Part shown: one piece after another, positions 17,172-24,771 of the stretch
How the letters are laid out: the number at the start of each line of letters is the position of its first letter
How positions within the stretch are numbered: position 1 is the stretch's first letter
Source of the DNA: CAZCFB01 sp964511535
GTDB lineage: Bacteria > Myxococcota_A > Polyangia > GCA-2747355 > CAZCFB01
Direction: 5' to 3'
NCBI GenBank assembly: GCA_964511535.1
Contig: CAZEFW010000001.1
Location: 1 to 64,000, forward strand
DNA: 64,000 nt
The notes under the pieces: generated by a model
Seen by the model: the letters and a program-made list of their open reading frames with translations, nothing else
What the model was told of the DNA's origin: nothing
The model's database searches: none
Position numbers and translations under genes: made by a program

Positions 17172-19083
17172 TGGGGCAGCGGCCGAGGCACTGCACCTCC
17201 AGGGTGAGCCGTCCGCCCGGGCGGGCCGCATGTTCCAGCGCCTGGCGGAGGGGCGCTCCCCCTCGAGAGAGGTCGAACAGGTAGTACGACAGGGTCGTGC
17301 CGCGTAGGGAGGAGTGGGCGGATATGCCCGCGGTCACCTCAAGGCGCTCACCCCTGGGCGGCTCCACCGCCAGGGTCAGCTCGGGCTCGGCCGCGCCCCG
17401 CTCAAGGGCCACCAGCAGCCGGTCGAGGTTGCGCTCGGCCAGGGCGTAATCCAGCCCCACCAGCTCCATGTGATCGGCGCCCGACAGGTGGCCCATGTGG
17501 ATCACCGGCGTGAGCAACAGCGCCCGGGTCATCACCAGCATCGGGCCGTGCTGGCGCACGCCGGGCAGCTTCTCCAGGTCAGCCCCCCTGAGCCGCGGGA
17601 CCAGCGCCACGGTGTCCCAGGGCGGTCCGGGGGGCAGGGCCAGGCCGCCGCTGCCGCTGCGCTCCCCGAGGGCACGATAGGCGAAAATGTTGGGCCCCGA
17701 GGTGCCGGTGAGCTGCGGCCGAAGGGGGCTGAAGTGGCGCCACTTGACGGCCGCGGCCAGATCCAGGTGAAACAGCGGGCCCATGGGGTCCGGGAGCTTG
17801 CCCGCGATCACGGCGGGGTCCCTGGACAGCGAGTCGTGCAGCATGAACGTGGTGCTGGTGCGCCGGGGGCTCTCGATGCGACCGTCCACGGTCTGCAGGG
17901 CCCACTCCTGCTCCAGCCGGGCCACGCCGCGGGCCACCAGCAGGGCCAGCACCACCATGGACACCACGGCCGCGACGGCGGTGGCCTGGGCCTCGGTGGG
18001 GCGGGGCAGCGAGCGCCGCTCGAGGGCCTGCGCGGCGCGGTCGTACAGCCAGAGCAGCGCCGCGGCCATGAGCACCGCCCGGGCGGGGTTGATCATGGCG
18101 AACCGCACGTCCCGGTAGGTGGGCGGCGGCGTGCTCATGGGGTCCACCGCCATCTGGCGCAGGGCGAGCAGCAGGATGAGGCTGGCCCCGCCCACCAGAA
18201 ACCAGATCAGCGCCAGCTGCTCGCCAGACAACACCTGCTGGCGCCTCGCCAGCGCGAGCCCCACCAGCAGCGCGCCCACCAGGACCGTGGGATATCCCAC
18301 CATGTTGGTGCAGAAGGAGAGGGCGAAGGCCAGCACATCGCCGCCCATCTGCACCGGCGGGCCGTCCACGATGGAGCGGTTGTCCATCACCAGACCCGGC
18401 ACGGTGAACAGGGCCACGGTGGCCAGCATCCCGACGATCCCGGCGGCGGCCCTGGGCAGGAACATCTCCCGGCGAACCAGCAAGGTGACCCCCATGGCGG
18501 GCAGCAGGAACAGCGCCATCTGGTGCAGGCAAACCGCCAGGCCGGCCAGCACGCCGGGCAGGGCCATGGCGCGCCAGGAGGTGGAGCGGATGGCCCAGAG
18601 GAAGGTGACGAACAGCGGCACGGCCAGCATGCCCATCAGCGTGTCGTTCTGGCAGATGAAGACCTTCGACTCCACCATCAGCGCCAGCGCCAGGCCCGAG
18701 ACCAGCCGCGCGCGACGGGACAGCGCCGGGGCGGTCGGGGTGTAGAACCAGACCAGCAGGCAGGCGGCCTCCACCAACATGTAGGTCAGGTGCAGCCCGA
18801 GCATCGGGTTGTCGCTCAGCAGCCGCGCCGGGTAGGAGAGCCAGGCGTAGAGCGGCCCGCCGAGGTACAGCCCGGTGTTGCCGAGCTCCTCCCCGCGGAC
18901 CCAGAGCCGGCCCGCGTCGATCCAGTCGAAGAGCCCGATCAGGATCTGCAGGTGCAGGTGCTCCGAGCCCTGGAGCATGGTCTGGGCGTGCCGCAGGCCG
19001 AGGACCAGCAGCGCCAGGATCACCACTGCGTGAAACGCGACCCCGCGTCGCGTGTGCTGCCCCGTCCGGCCGCCCATCACCAA
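17113..19083 (-). CDS. Polytopic membrane protein, GT-C-like
   Basis: 656 residues with about ten to twelve hydrophobic helices in the first 370 residues and a soluble region behind them. The start is uncertain between TTG 19083, GTG 19080 and ATG 19077; a GGGGG tract sits about 9 bases before the TTG and favours it. The loop after helix 1 (EHLHLQILIGLFDWIDAGRL) and a mid-protein ICQNDTLMG segment are conserved-looking, but no family can be named. It lies 17 bases downstream of prs on the same strand, so it may be read from the rny-prs transcript, and it overlaps the convergent gene by 59 nt. Confidence 0.68.
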   Translation of the reverse strand: MVMGGRTGQHTRRGVAFHAVVILALLVLGLRHAQTMLQGSEHLHLQILIGLFDWIDAGRLWVRGEELGNTGLYLGGPLYAWLSYPARLLSDNPMLGLHLTYMLVEAACLLVWFYTPTAPALSRRARLVSGLALALMVESKVFICQNDTLMGMLAVPLFVTFLWAIRSTSWRAMALPGVLAGLAVCLHQMALFLLPAMGVTLLVRREMFLPRAAAGIVGMLATVALFTVPGLVMDNRSIVDGPPVQMGGDVLAFALSFCTNMVGYPTVLVGALLVGLALARRQQVLSGEQLALIWFLVGGASLILLLALRQMAVDPMSTPPPTYRDVRFAMINPARAVLMAAALLWLYDRAAQALERRSLPRPTEAQATAVAAVVSMVVLALLVARGVARLEQEWALQTVDGRIESPRRTSTTFMLHDSLSRDPAVIAGKLPDPMGPLFHLDLAAAVKWRHFSPLRPQLTGTSGPNIFAYRALGERSGSGGLALPPGPPWDTVALVPRLRGADLEKLPGVRQHGPMLVMTRALLLTPVIHMGHLSGADHMELVGLDYALAERNLDRLLVALERGAAEPELTLAVEPPRGERLEVTAGISAHSSLRGTTLSYYLFDLSRGGAPLRQALEHAARPGGRLTLEVQCLGRCPINLSVLQLPPRQPRGARKP

Positions 19084-19100
19084 GGTCGTGGACCCCCTGT

Positions 19101-20039
19101 TCAGAAAAGCGCGCTCACCGACCTTCCATCATGGATGCACGCGATGGCCCGGGCGAACAGCGGCGCCACGCTGAGCACCCGGATCTTGTCCGACCGCTTC
19201 TCCTCACCGATGGGGATCGAGTCGGTCACCACCAGCTCCCGCAGCTTGCTGTCCCGGATGCGCTGGGGCCCCGGACCGCTCAGCACGGCGTGAGCCACAG
19301 CCGCTGTCACCGAGGCGGCGCCGTGGCCCCTGAGCAGGCGCGCGGCCTCGACCATGGTGCCACCGGTGGCGATCTCGTCGTCGATGATCAGCGCGTGCTT
19401 GCCCGCCACATCGCCGATGACATGGTACGCCTTGGCCGCCTCATCATCACCGTGGCGGCGCTTGTCGATGATGGCCAGCGGGATGTCCAGCCGGCTGGCG
19501 TAACGCCCGGCGTCCTTCACCTCGCCCGCGTCGGGCGCCACCAGCACCCAGTTGTCCAGGCCGAGGCCGGCGAAGTGATCGCAGATCACGTCGGTGGCCG
19601 TGAGGTGGTCCACCGGGATGTGAAAGAAGCCGTGGATCTGCGGCGAGTGCAGGTCCATGGTCAGCACCCGGTCCGCGCCGGCGGCTTGCAGCAGGTCGGC
19701 CATGAGGCGCGCCGTGATGGAGATGCGCGGCTCGTCTTTCTTGTCGGAGCGCACATACGGGTAGTAGGGGAGCACCGCCGTGACCCGATGCGCCGAGGCA
19801 TGCTTCAGCGCGTCGATGGTGATGAGCAGCTCCATGATGCCGTCGCTCACCGGCGGGGTGGAGGTCTGGATCACGAAGGCGTCGGTGCCGCGAACGTTCT
19901 CGGCGATCTTGACCTTGATGTTCTCGTTGGAGAACCGCACGACCTCGGTCTCGCACAGGGAGACGTTCAGCTGGGCGGCGATGTCCGCGCAGAGCTCGGG
20001 GTGCGCGGAGCAGGGGATAAGCTTCAGCTCATGTTCCAT
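19101..20039 (-). CDS. prs: Ribose-phosphate pyrophosphokinase (PRPP synthetase)
   Basis: 312 residues, the normal family length. The enzyme makes PRPP from ribose 5-phosphate and ATP for nucleotide, His and Trp synthesis in the cytosol. Visible signatures are the flexible loop region YYPYVRSDKKDEPRISI, the divalent-metal segment TMDLHSPQIHGFF, and the PRPP-binding loop LIIDDEIATGGTM. The flexible loop differs from the textbook RQDRK version, marking a divergent but apparently intact branch. AGAGGA lies about 12 bases before the ATG. The gene is downstream of rny with a 42-base gap. Confidence 0.95.
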   Translation of the reverse strand: MEHELKLIPCSAHPELCADIAAQLNVSLCETEVVRFSNENIKVKIAENVRGTDAFVIQTSTPPVSDGIMELLITIDALKHASAHRVTAVLPYYPYVRSDKKDEPRISITARLMADLLQAAGADRVLTMDLHSPQIHGFFHIPVDHLTATDVICDHFAGLGLDNWVLVAPDAGEVKDAGRYASRLDIPLAIIDKRRHGDDEAAKAYHVIGDVAGKHALIIDDEIATGGTMVEAARLLRGHGAASVTAAVAHAVLSGPGPQRIRDSKLRELVVTDSIPIGEEKRSDKIRVLSVAPLFARAIACIHDGRSVSALF

Positions 20040-20081
20040 GGGAGGTCGTTCCTCTCGGATGGGGTTCAGCCAGGAGTTTAC

Positions 20082-21623
20082 TCAGGACGCCATCTCCACG
20101 GCCTTGAATTCGCGGATGACGATGACGCGGATCTGCCCGGGGAAGGTGACCTGTTCGGAGATCTTGGCGGCGATCTCCTCGGAGATCTCCTCGGCGCGGG
20201 CATCGCTCACCCGGCCCTCGTTGACGTGCACGCGGATCTCCCGGCCGGCCTGCACGGCGTGCACCGCGTCCACCCCCTTGAACCGCTTGGCGATACGCTC
20301 GAGATCGCCGATCCGGTCGCCGTAGCTCTCCACCATCTCGCGGCGGGCGCCGGGGCGGGCGCCGCTCATGGCGTCAGCCGCGGCCACGATGGGGGCGTAG
20401 GGCGAGTTCATCGGCTCGTCGTTGTGGTGGGCGCCGATGGCGTTGGCCACGATCTCGTCCTCGCCGTGCTTGCGGGCCAGCTCGGCGCCGATCACCGCGT
20501 GGGAGCCCTCGATCTCGTGGGTCAGCGCCTTGCCGATGTCGTGCAGCAAGGTGGCGCGCCTGGCGATGGTGACGTCCAGTCCCATCTCGGCGGCGAGCAT
20601 GCCCCCGAGGAAGGCGGCCTCGATGGCGTGCCCCCACTGGTTCTGGGTGTAGCTGGTGCGGTACGAGAGCCGGCCCACCAGCATGGTGAGCTCCGCGTGC
20701 GCGGGCTTGAGCCCCAGGACCTTGAACCCCTCCACGCCCTTGGCCTTGATCTCCTTGGTCAGATCGGCGCCGAGGGACTTGATGATCCGCTCCGGGTCCT
20801 TCGCCTCTTTCTTGCCCAGCAGCCGGGCCACGCAGCGCCGGGCGTGCTCCCGGCCCACGCCGTCGAGCCCCTCGAGCCGGATGCTCTCGCCGCTCTCGGT
20901 GAAGGCCAGGTGGATGCCGGTGCCCTCCTCGATCAGGTTGGGCAGGGCAGGGCGCTCCTTGAGCCGGGCCACCTCCTCGGGCTTGAGGTGGATCATTGAG
21001 CTGACCCGCTCGCGCACGTAGGAGACCGAGTAGCGGCCCAGGGCGATGCCCATCATTCGCTTGGCTTCGCGCGCGAAATGCTCGCTGTCCGTGGCCTCCA
21101 GGTTGCGCAGCCGGTCGGCGCAGGTGGCCTTGTGCTCCGCCACCATGGCGTCCACCTGCTCCTGGCGCGCCTGGCGGGCGCTGGTGGACGCGCGCTCCTC
21201 CAGCTTGGCCGTGGTGGACTTGCGGATCTCCCGGGCCCGCTGGCGCGCGGCGTCCGCCTCGGACCGCACCCGCGCCACCTCGCCCTGTCGCTTTTCAGCT
21301 CTCTGGCTGCGCTGGTTCAGCTCGGCGTCCAGCCGCTCGGAGCGCGCCTCGAGCCGCTCGATGCGCTCCTGCAGCAGCTTGTTCTCCTCGCGGTAACTGT
21401 GCTCCTGCTCCTCGCCGGTCTTGAGCAGCTCGAGCGCCTCCTCCTTGGCCTCGGCGCGGGTCTCCCGCAGGGATTGCTCCGAGCGGTCCCTCGCCTCACG
21501 CACCTTGGCGTCCGCGTCCCGCCGGGCCCGCTCCACCAGCTTCTTGGAGGCGCGGTGGGCCACGGCGTGCCCCATGATCGCCCCCAGGGCCGCGGCCCAC
21601 CCTATGATGATGTATTCAAGCAT
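20082..21623 (-). CDS. rny: Ribonuclease Y
   Basis: 513 residues, usual length for RNase Y. A short N-terminal membrane helix (residues 2-20) is followed by a long charged coiled coil (about 25-200), a KH domain (about 200-270, GxxG-type segment and LEGLDGVGREHARR), and an HD domain with LLHDIGKALTHE and AIGAHHND metal ligands. It is a membrane-tethered endoribonuclease that starts mRNA turnover. Gene context (prs downstream) and the intact HD motif leave little doubt. Confidence 0.96.
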   Translation of the reverse strand: MLEYIIIGWAAALGAIMGHAVAHRASKKLVERARRDADAKVREARDRSEQSLRETRAEAKEEALELLKTGEEQEHSYREENKLLQERIERLEARSERLDAELNQRSQRAEKRQGEVARVRSEADAARQRAREIRKSTTAKLEERASTSARQARQEQVDAMVAEHKATCADRLRNLEATDSEHFAREAKRMMGIALGRYSVSYVRERVSSMIHLKPEEVARLKERPALPNLIEEGTGIHLAFTESGESIRLEGLDGVGREHARRCVARLLGKKEAKDPERIIKSLGADLTKEIKAKGVEGFKVLGLKPAHAELTMLVGRLSYRTSYTQNQWGHAIEAAFLGGMLAAEMGLDVTIARRATLLHDIGKALTHEIEGSHAVIGAELARKHGEDEIVANAIGAHHNDEPMNSPYAPIVAAADAMSGARPGARREMVESYGDRIGDLERIAKRFKGVDAVHAVQAGREIRVHVNEGRVSDARAEEISEEIAAKISEQVTFPGQIRVIVIREFKAVEMAS

Positions 21624-21693
21624 CGCTCAGGCAAACATACTGTCCGTGACCGCCATCGTCCACGGGAAACCTCTGCCTGACGCCACTCCGCAG

Positions 21694-21730
21694 CTGTTCA
21701 ACCGTCGACTGTTAACTGTTATCGGTTGAA
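21694..21730. repeat. Heptamer array forming an 8-bp inverted repeat
   Basis: GACTGTT and AACTGTT units (same family as 15357 and 39262) are enclosed by a perfect 8-bp inverted repeat, TTCAACCG at 21697-21704 and CGGTTGAA at 21723-21730. The element lies between the glcD-like stop at 21778 and the rny start at 21623, so on the - strand it could end the glcD-like transcript. Confidence 0.7.
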
Positions 21731-21777
21731 GGCAGAAAGCGGGCAGCGCCATCCGGCTTCAAGAGAACCGACGCCGC

Positions 21778-23151
21778 TCAGGGGAACATCTTCCCCGGGT
21801 TCATCAGGTTGTGGGGATCGAAGCTGCGCTTCAGCTCTTTTTGAAGGGCGATGAGCGCTGGAGCTTGTTCCAGGTGGATGTACGGCTTCTTGGCCAGCCC
21901 CACGCCGTGCTCCCCGGTGAGGGTGCCGCCCAGGTCCAGGGCCTCCCGGAACAGCGTCTCCACCAGCTCCGGGATGGAGTCTTGCTGCTCCGGATCGTCC
22001 CACAGGATGTTGACATGCAGGTTGCCATCGCCGGCGTGGCCGTAGCTGGCCACCGTGACGCCGAACCGCGCTGACAGCGCGTCCAGGCGGCGCACCATCT
22101 GCGGGATCATGGCCCGCGGCACCACGATATCCTCGGAGACCTTGAACCGGTGCAGCTCGCGCAGGGTGGGGGAGACCTTGCGCCGCATGTCCCACATCTG
22201 GCGCCGGCGGGCCTCGTCGGTGGCCACCAGGATGTCAGCCGCGCCTGCCGCCTCGCAGGCGCCCGCCGCCTCAACCAGCTGCTGCTCCACCGCGTCAGCG
22301 CGCCCGTCCAGCTCCAGCAGCAGCAGCGCCCCGGCCTCCGGCGGGATGGGCCAGCCGCCCTTTTGCCGCAGGTGCTCCAGCACCTGACCATCCAGGAACT
22401 CCAGCGTGCGGGGCTGGTAGCCATCCTGGATCAGCCGGGTCACCGCCTCCGAGGCGGTGAACGGATCGGCGAAGGGGGCGATGAAGGTGACCACCTGCTC
22501 CGGGCGGGGCAGCAGGCGCAGGGTGAGCTCGGTCATCACCCCGAGCACGCCCTCGCTGCCCACCATCAGGGCGGTGAGATCCATCCCGGTGACGCCCTTG
22601 ACCGTACGGCGGCCCAGGCTGTGGGTCTGGCCCCCCATCAGGGTCACCTCGAGGCCGAGCACGTACTCGCGAGTCACGCCGTACTTGAACGCGGAGGGCC
22701 CGCCAGCGTTTTCGGCCACGTTGCCGCCGAGGGAGCAGCTGTCCAGGCTGGCCGGATCCGGCGGGTAGAACAGGCCCTCGTCCAGCATCTGCTGCTGGAA
22801 CTGGCCCGTGACCGCGCCCGGCTGCACCACGGCGGTGAAGTTGTCCCGGTCGACGTCCAGCACCTGGCCCAGGCGCTCGGTGCTCAGCACGACGCCCCCC
22901 TGCACGGCCAGGGCGCCGCCGGTCATGCCGGTGCCCAGCCCGCGCGGGACCACCGGCACCCGATCCGCCTCGCACCAGCGCAGCACCTCCTGCGCCTCCT
23001 CCACGCTCTGCACCAGCGCCACCGCGTCCGGCGGGAACTCGCCCAGCCCCGACTCGTCCACGGCATATGGCGCCAGCAGATCAGGGTCCGAAGGCGCGCG
23101 GCGAGGGCCGAGGAGCCGCTGGAGGCGGGCGTGGAGATCCATGGACGGCAT
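21778..23151 (-). CDS. FAD-linked oxidase, glycolate oxidase GlcD / D-lactate dehydrogenase type
   Basis: 457 residues. The N-terminal FAD-binding PCMH domain (about 35-215) shows VPRGLGTGMTGGAL and SLGGNVAENAGG, and the C-terminal half is the FAD-oxidase C domain with GEHGVGLAKK near residue 425. Family members oxidise 2-hydroxyacids such as glycolate or D-lactate and pass electrons to a membrane or iron-sulfur partner. No glcE or glcF partner is adjacent, so the substrate cannot be fixed. An internal ATG at 23142 is an alternative start. Confidence 0.9.
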   Translation of the reverse strand: MPSMDLHARLQRLLGPRRAPSDPDLLAPYAVDESGLGEFPPDAVALVQSVEEAQEVLRWCEADRVPVVPRGLGTGMTGGALAVQGGVVLSTERLGQVLDVDRDNFTAVVQPGAVTGQFQQQMLDEGLFYPPDPASLDSCSLGGNVAENAGGPSAFKYGVTREYVLGLEVTLMGGQTHSLGRRTVKGVTGMDLTALMVGSEGVLGVMTELTLRLLPRPEQVVTFIAPFADPFTASEAVTRLIQDGYQPRTLEFLDGQVLEHLRQKGGWPIPPEAGALLLLELDGRADAVEQQLVEAAGACEAAGAADILVATDEARRRQMWDMRRKVSPTLRELHRFKVSEDIVVPRAMIPQMVRRLDALSARFGVTVASYGHAGDGNLHVNILWDDPEQQDSIPELVETLFREALDLGGTLTGEHGVGLAKKPYIHLEQAPALIALQKELKRSFDPHNLMNPGKMFP

Positions 23152-23202
23152 CTATGGGTGAGGGTAGCTCAGATAGGGGGCAGAGGCGGGAAACAAAAAA
23201 TG

Positions 23203-23299
23203 CTGAACAAGGAACAAAAAACAAGAAATGGCCCGGAAGCTCGAGCGTCCGGACCATTTTTCATTTGGAGTTTTTTGTTCCTTGTTTTTTGTTCTTCAG
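23203..23299. repeat. Inverted AACAAGG heptamer arrays (terminator-like)
   Basis: Left arm 23203-23231 and right arm 23254-23299 are both built of AACAAGG/AACAAAA heptamers and are reverse complements, separated by a GC-rich 22-base loop. The right arm reaches into the last codon of nuoB (stop at 23296-23298). Read on the - strand it gives a hairpin with T-rich arms directly behind nuoB, suited to terminate it. A sister element is at 45979-46082. Confidence 0.75.
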
Positions 23300-23784
23300 C
23301 CCACCGGCCGCACCGTGTCCCAGCCTCCGGCCAGCCAGCCGTGCTCCTCGCCCATCTTCTTCTGCAGGGTCATCAGGCCCTCCAGCAGCGCCTCGGGGCG
23401 GGGGGGGCAGCCGGGGATGTAGACGTCCACGGGCAAGACCTGGTCGATCCCCTTGAGGACCGCGTAGCCGGGCTGGAACAGGCCGCCGCAGTTGGAGCAT
23501 GAGCCCATGGAGATCACGTACTTCGGGTCGGCCATCTGGTCGTAGAGCAGGCGCGCGCGGGTGGCCATCTTGTAGGTGATGGTGCCGGCGATGATCATCA
23601 GGTCGGACTGGCGCGGCGAGGTGCGGAAGGCAGAGCCGAAGCGCTCGAAGTCGCCGCGCGGGCCGCCGGTTTGCATCAGCTCGATGGCGCAGCAGGCGGT
23701 GGCGAAAAGCAGGTACCAGGCCGAGTTTTTCCGCCCCCAGTTCAGCAGGTCCTCGACGCGGGTCAAAAGCAGGTTACTGCCCAT
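23296..23784 (-). CDS. nuoB: NADH-quinone oxidoreductase subunit B (NuoB), orphan gene
   Basis: 162 residues from the ATG at 23784, chosen because GGAG lies 8 bases upstream and the length fits NuoB; the frame is open further upstream but there it translates repeat DNA. The N2 cluster ligands are visible: Cys31-Cys32 (FATACCAIE), Cys96 (SMGSCSNCGG) and Cys126 (IPGCPPRPE). NuoB is the peripheral-arm complex I subunit that hands electrons to quinone. No other nuo gene is in the window, which is unusual because nuoB normally sits in nuoABCD. It could assemble with a cluster elsewhere or serve another NuoB-like complex. Confidence 0.92.
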   Translation of the reverse strand: MGSNLLLTRVEDLLNWGRKNSAWYLLFATACCAIELMQTGGPRGDFERFGSAFRTSPRQSDLMIIAGTITYKMATRARLLYDQMADPKYVISMGSCSNCGGLFQPGYAVLKGIDQVLPVDVYIPGCPPRPEALLEGLMTLQKKMGEEHGWLAGGWDTVRPVG

Positions 23785-23889
23785 GTTTTTGCTCCATTCC
23801 AGCAGTACGCGTGGAACATACACAGGCGGCACACCGAGCGCAAGGTGGAGGTGCCAGCTTTCGGCTTTTGCCGCAAGCCTGCCAGGCCT

Positions 23890-23947
23890 CCTGGCATTCT
23901 GGCATTCTGGCATTTTGGCACTCTGGCATTCAGCGGCCCCGCCGCTG
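23890..23947. repeat. TGGCATTC octamer array plus 7-bp hairpin
   Basis: Five tandem 8-nt units (TGGCATTC, TGGCATTT, TGGCACTC) run from 23891 to 23930. They are followed at once by a perfect 7-bp stem with a 3-nt loop, CAGCGGCCCCGCCGCTG, at 23931-23947. The same order of parts occurs at 51725-51788. It lies between the divergent nuoB and nth genes. Confidence 0.8.
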
Positions 23948-23952
23948 CCCCG

Positions 23953-23961
23953 TGCTACCTT
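23953..23961 (+). promoter_or_regulatory. Extended -10 element TGCTACCTT before nth
   Basis: TGn-TAnnnT motif with its last base 8 bases before the nth ATG at 23969. If used with normal spacing, transcription would start almost at the ATG, giving a leaderless or nearly leaderless mRNA. No ribosome-binding site is visible, which fits. Confidence 0.4.
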
Positions 23962-23968
23962 CTGGGCC

Positions 23969-24619
23969 ATGCCTCGCGAATCCAAGAAGGCGCGCCAGGA
24001 GCGCCTGGACATCATCCTGCCTCTCCTCGAGCAGCTCTACCCCGAGCCAGAGACCGCCCTGGACTGGGAGACGCCCCTGCAGCTGCTGGTGGCCACCATC
24101 CTGTCGGCCCAGTGCACGGACGTGCGGGTCAACATGGTGACGCCGGCGCTCTTCTCGCGATTCCCCGACGCTGCCTCCCTCGCGACGGCGGATCCTGCGG
24201 AGGTGGAGCAGCTCATCCACTCCACCGGCTTCTTTCGCCAGAAAACCAAGTCGATCATCGGCGCCGCTGCGGCCATCGCCGGCGAGCATGGCGGCGAAGT
24301 GCCAGCCGACATGGACGCCCTGGTCAAGCTCCCGGGGGTGGCGCGCAAGACCGCCAACGTGGTGCTCGGCGACGCCTTCGGCATGGCGGAGGGCGTGGTG
24401 GTGGACACCCACGTCAAGCGCCTGTCCGGGCGGCTCGGCCTTACCCGCGAGACGAACCCGGTGAAGGTCGAGCGGGACCTGATGGCCGCGGTACCGCGCG
24501 AGCGCTGGACCGAGGTGGCCCACTGGCTCATCCTGCACGGCCGCTCCACCTGCCCGGCCCGCAAGCCGCGCTGCGGCGAGTGCCCCCTGGCGCCGTACTG
24601 CCCGTCAGCAGAGCTCTGA
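23969..24619 (+). CDS. nth: Endonuclease III (base-excision DNA glycosylase/AP lyase)
   Basis: 216 residues, normal length. The protein removes oxidised pyrimidines and cuts abasic sites. The helix-hairpin-helix reads LPGVARKTANVVLG with catalytic Lys127, and the catalytic Asp146 sits in VVDTHVKRL. The [4Fe-4S] loop at the C-terminus is intact: C195-x6-C202-x2-C205-x5-C211. The start is the ATG after GGGCC; it has no Shine-Dalgarno sequence but is preceded by an extended -10 box. Confidence 0.96.
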   Translation: MPRESKKARQERLDIILPLLEQLYPEPETALDWETPLQLLVATILSAQCTDVRVNMVTPALFSRFPDAASLATADPAEVEQLIHSTGFFRQKTKSIIGAAAAIAGEHGGEVPADMDALVKLPGVARKTANVVLGDAFGMAEGVVVDTHVKRLSGRLGLTRETNPVKVERDLMAAVPRERWTEVAHWLILHGRSTCPARKPRCGECPLAPYCPSAEL

Positions 24620-24642
24620 GCGCCGCCCCTGCGGGACGGCGC
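24620..24642 (+). terminator. Stem-loop directly behind nth
   Basis: GCGCCG at 24620-24625 pairs with CGGCGC at 24637-24642, starting one base after the nth stop. There is no T-run, so it is more likely a processing or pause hairpin than a full intrinsic terminator. Confidence 0.35.
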
Positions 24643-24644
24643 GG

Positions 24645-24711
24645 CCTCAGGCTTCAGGCGTCAGGGTGAATGGCACTTTCCCCTGAAGTCTGAAGCCCGA
24701 AGCCTGAAGCC
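24645..24711. repeat. Inverted CTGAAGC heptamer arrays
   Basis: A left arm of GGCTTCAG-type units (24645-24666) faces a right arm of CTGAAGT/CTGAAGC/CCGAAGC/CTGAAGC units (24681-24711). The arms are mutual reverse complements over about 20 bases. The element sits between nth and pelF and leads straight into the hairpin at 24712. Confidence 0.75.
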
Positions 24712-24738
24712 GGGCGAGCGAAGCTCGCCCTATTTGTT
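24712..24738 (+). terminator. Intrinsic-terminator-like hairpin before pelF
   Basis: A perfect 8-bp GC-rich stem with a 3-nt loop (GGGCGAGCGAAGCTCGCCC) is followed by TATTTGTTG. It would end nth transcription 93 bases behind the nth stop, or act as a leader hairpin for pelF. Confidence 0.6.
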
Positions 24739-24771
24739 GCGCCGGCAGCTGCGGCGATGACTAATTAACCA

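Noticed and set aside
23203..23299. CRISPR-like reading of the repeat arrays
   Set aside because: Units are 7-8 nt and contiguous, without spacers of uniform length and without cas genes nearby.
23785..24015. N-terminal extension of NuoB
   Set aside because: The extension translates the octamer repeat and lacks a ribosome-binding site; GGAG precedes the internal ATG at 23784.
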